A stretch of DNA of 22,383 nt from an uncultured Lachnobacterium sp. (lineage in GTDB: Bacteria > Bacillota > Clostridia > Lachnospirales > Lachnospiraceae): assembly GCA_900552085.1 (NCBI GenBank), contig URYB01000008.1:1-22383 (forward strand). Reading direction: 5' to 3'. The translations under genes and the position numbers were made by a program. Positions 22,377-22,383 of this stretch are shown piece by piece; the first letter of the stretch is position 1, and the number at the start of each line of letters is the position of its first letter. The notes under the pieces are model-generated. The model had not been told where the DNA came from, searched no databases, and worked only from the letters and a program-made list of their open reading frames with translations.

Positions 22377-22383
22377 CTGCTTA

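Noticed and set aside
1..22383. CRISPR arrays, insertion sequences, prophage or defence genes
   Set aside because: No regularly spaced short repeats, transposase or integrase frames were seen; the tRNA-Tyr has no visible duplicated 3' end that would mark an integration site.

Overview
The window looks like a chromosomal segment of a spore-forming, motile Firmicute of the class Clostridia, most likely a Lachnospiraceae gut bacterium. The grounds are a FabK-type fatty-acid operon, the conserved yabP-yabQ-divIC-spoIIE-tilS-hpt-ftsH block, a maltodextrin ABC operon with GH77 and GH13 enzymes, and a c-di-GMP-I riboswitch. Almost everything is on the minus strand, so transcription runs from high to low coordinates. 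The one clear plus-strand gene is the LacI-family regulator.

Layout, left to right. 1-1285: end of a fatty-acid operon (acpP, fabK, start of fabD) with ATGA overlaps, a strong promoter and FabT-like operators at 1331-1404. About 870 bp at the left edge, covering most of fabK and fabD, are much more GC-rich than the rest, and the change falls inside fabK. 1512-3755: a large methyl-accepting chemotaxis protein. 3873-10813: maltodextrin operon in the order malQ, binding-protein lipoprotein, malF, malG, lipoprotein alpha-amylase, with strong stem-loops between binding protein and malF and between malG and amylase. 11136-12134: divergent LacI-family regulator. The 322-bp divergent gap is full of palindromes. 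12227-13183: ketopantoate-reductase family protein. 13291-13372: tRNA-Tyr with its own promoter and terminator.

13471-15156: the most unusual part. A secreted or membrane-anchored protein with an Ig-like C-terminal module lies behind a c-di-GMP-I riboswitch with an intrinsic terminator. Upstream of it are two nearly identical tandem units, each apparently a small C-rich RNA (about 90 nt) with its own terminator, -10 element and an upstream 17-bp dyad at exactly the same distance, while the spacers between these elements have diverged. I read them as paralogous small RNAs.

15157-22383: cell-division, sporulation and housekeeping block: ftsH, hpt, tilS, spoIIE (behind a Spo0A-type promoter with a 21-bp spacer), divIC, yabQ, yabP and rqcP. 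Two hairpins here sit directly in front of start codons; in the yabP leader the Shine-Dalgarno sequence lies inside the hairpin.

How the genes work together: extracellular alpha-amylase cuts maltodextrins, the lipoprotein and MalFG import them (the ATPase must be encoded elsewhere), MalQ processes them in the cytoplasm, and the LacI-family protein probably represses the operon. The acpP-fabK-fabD genes make membrane lipid under probable acyl-dependent FabT control.
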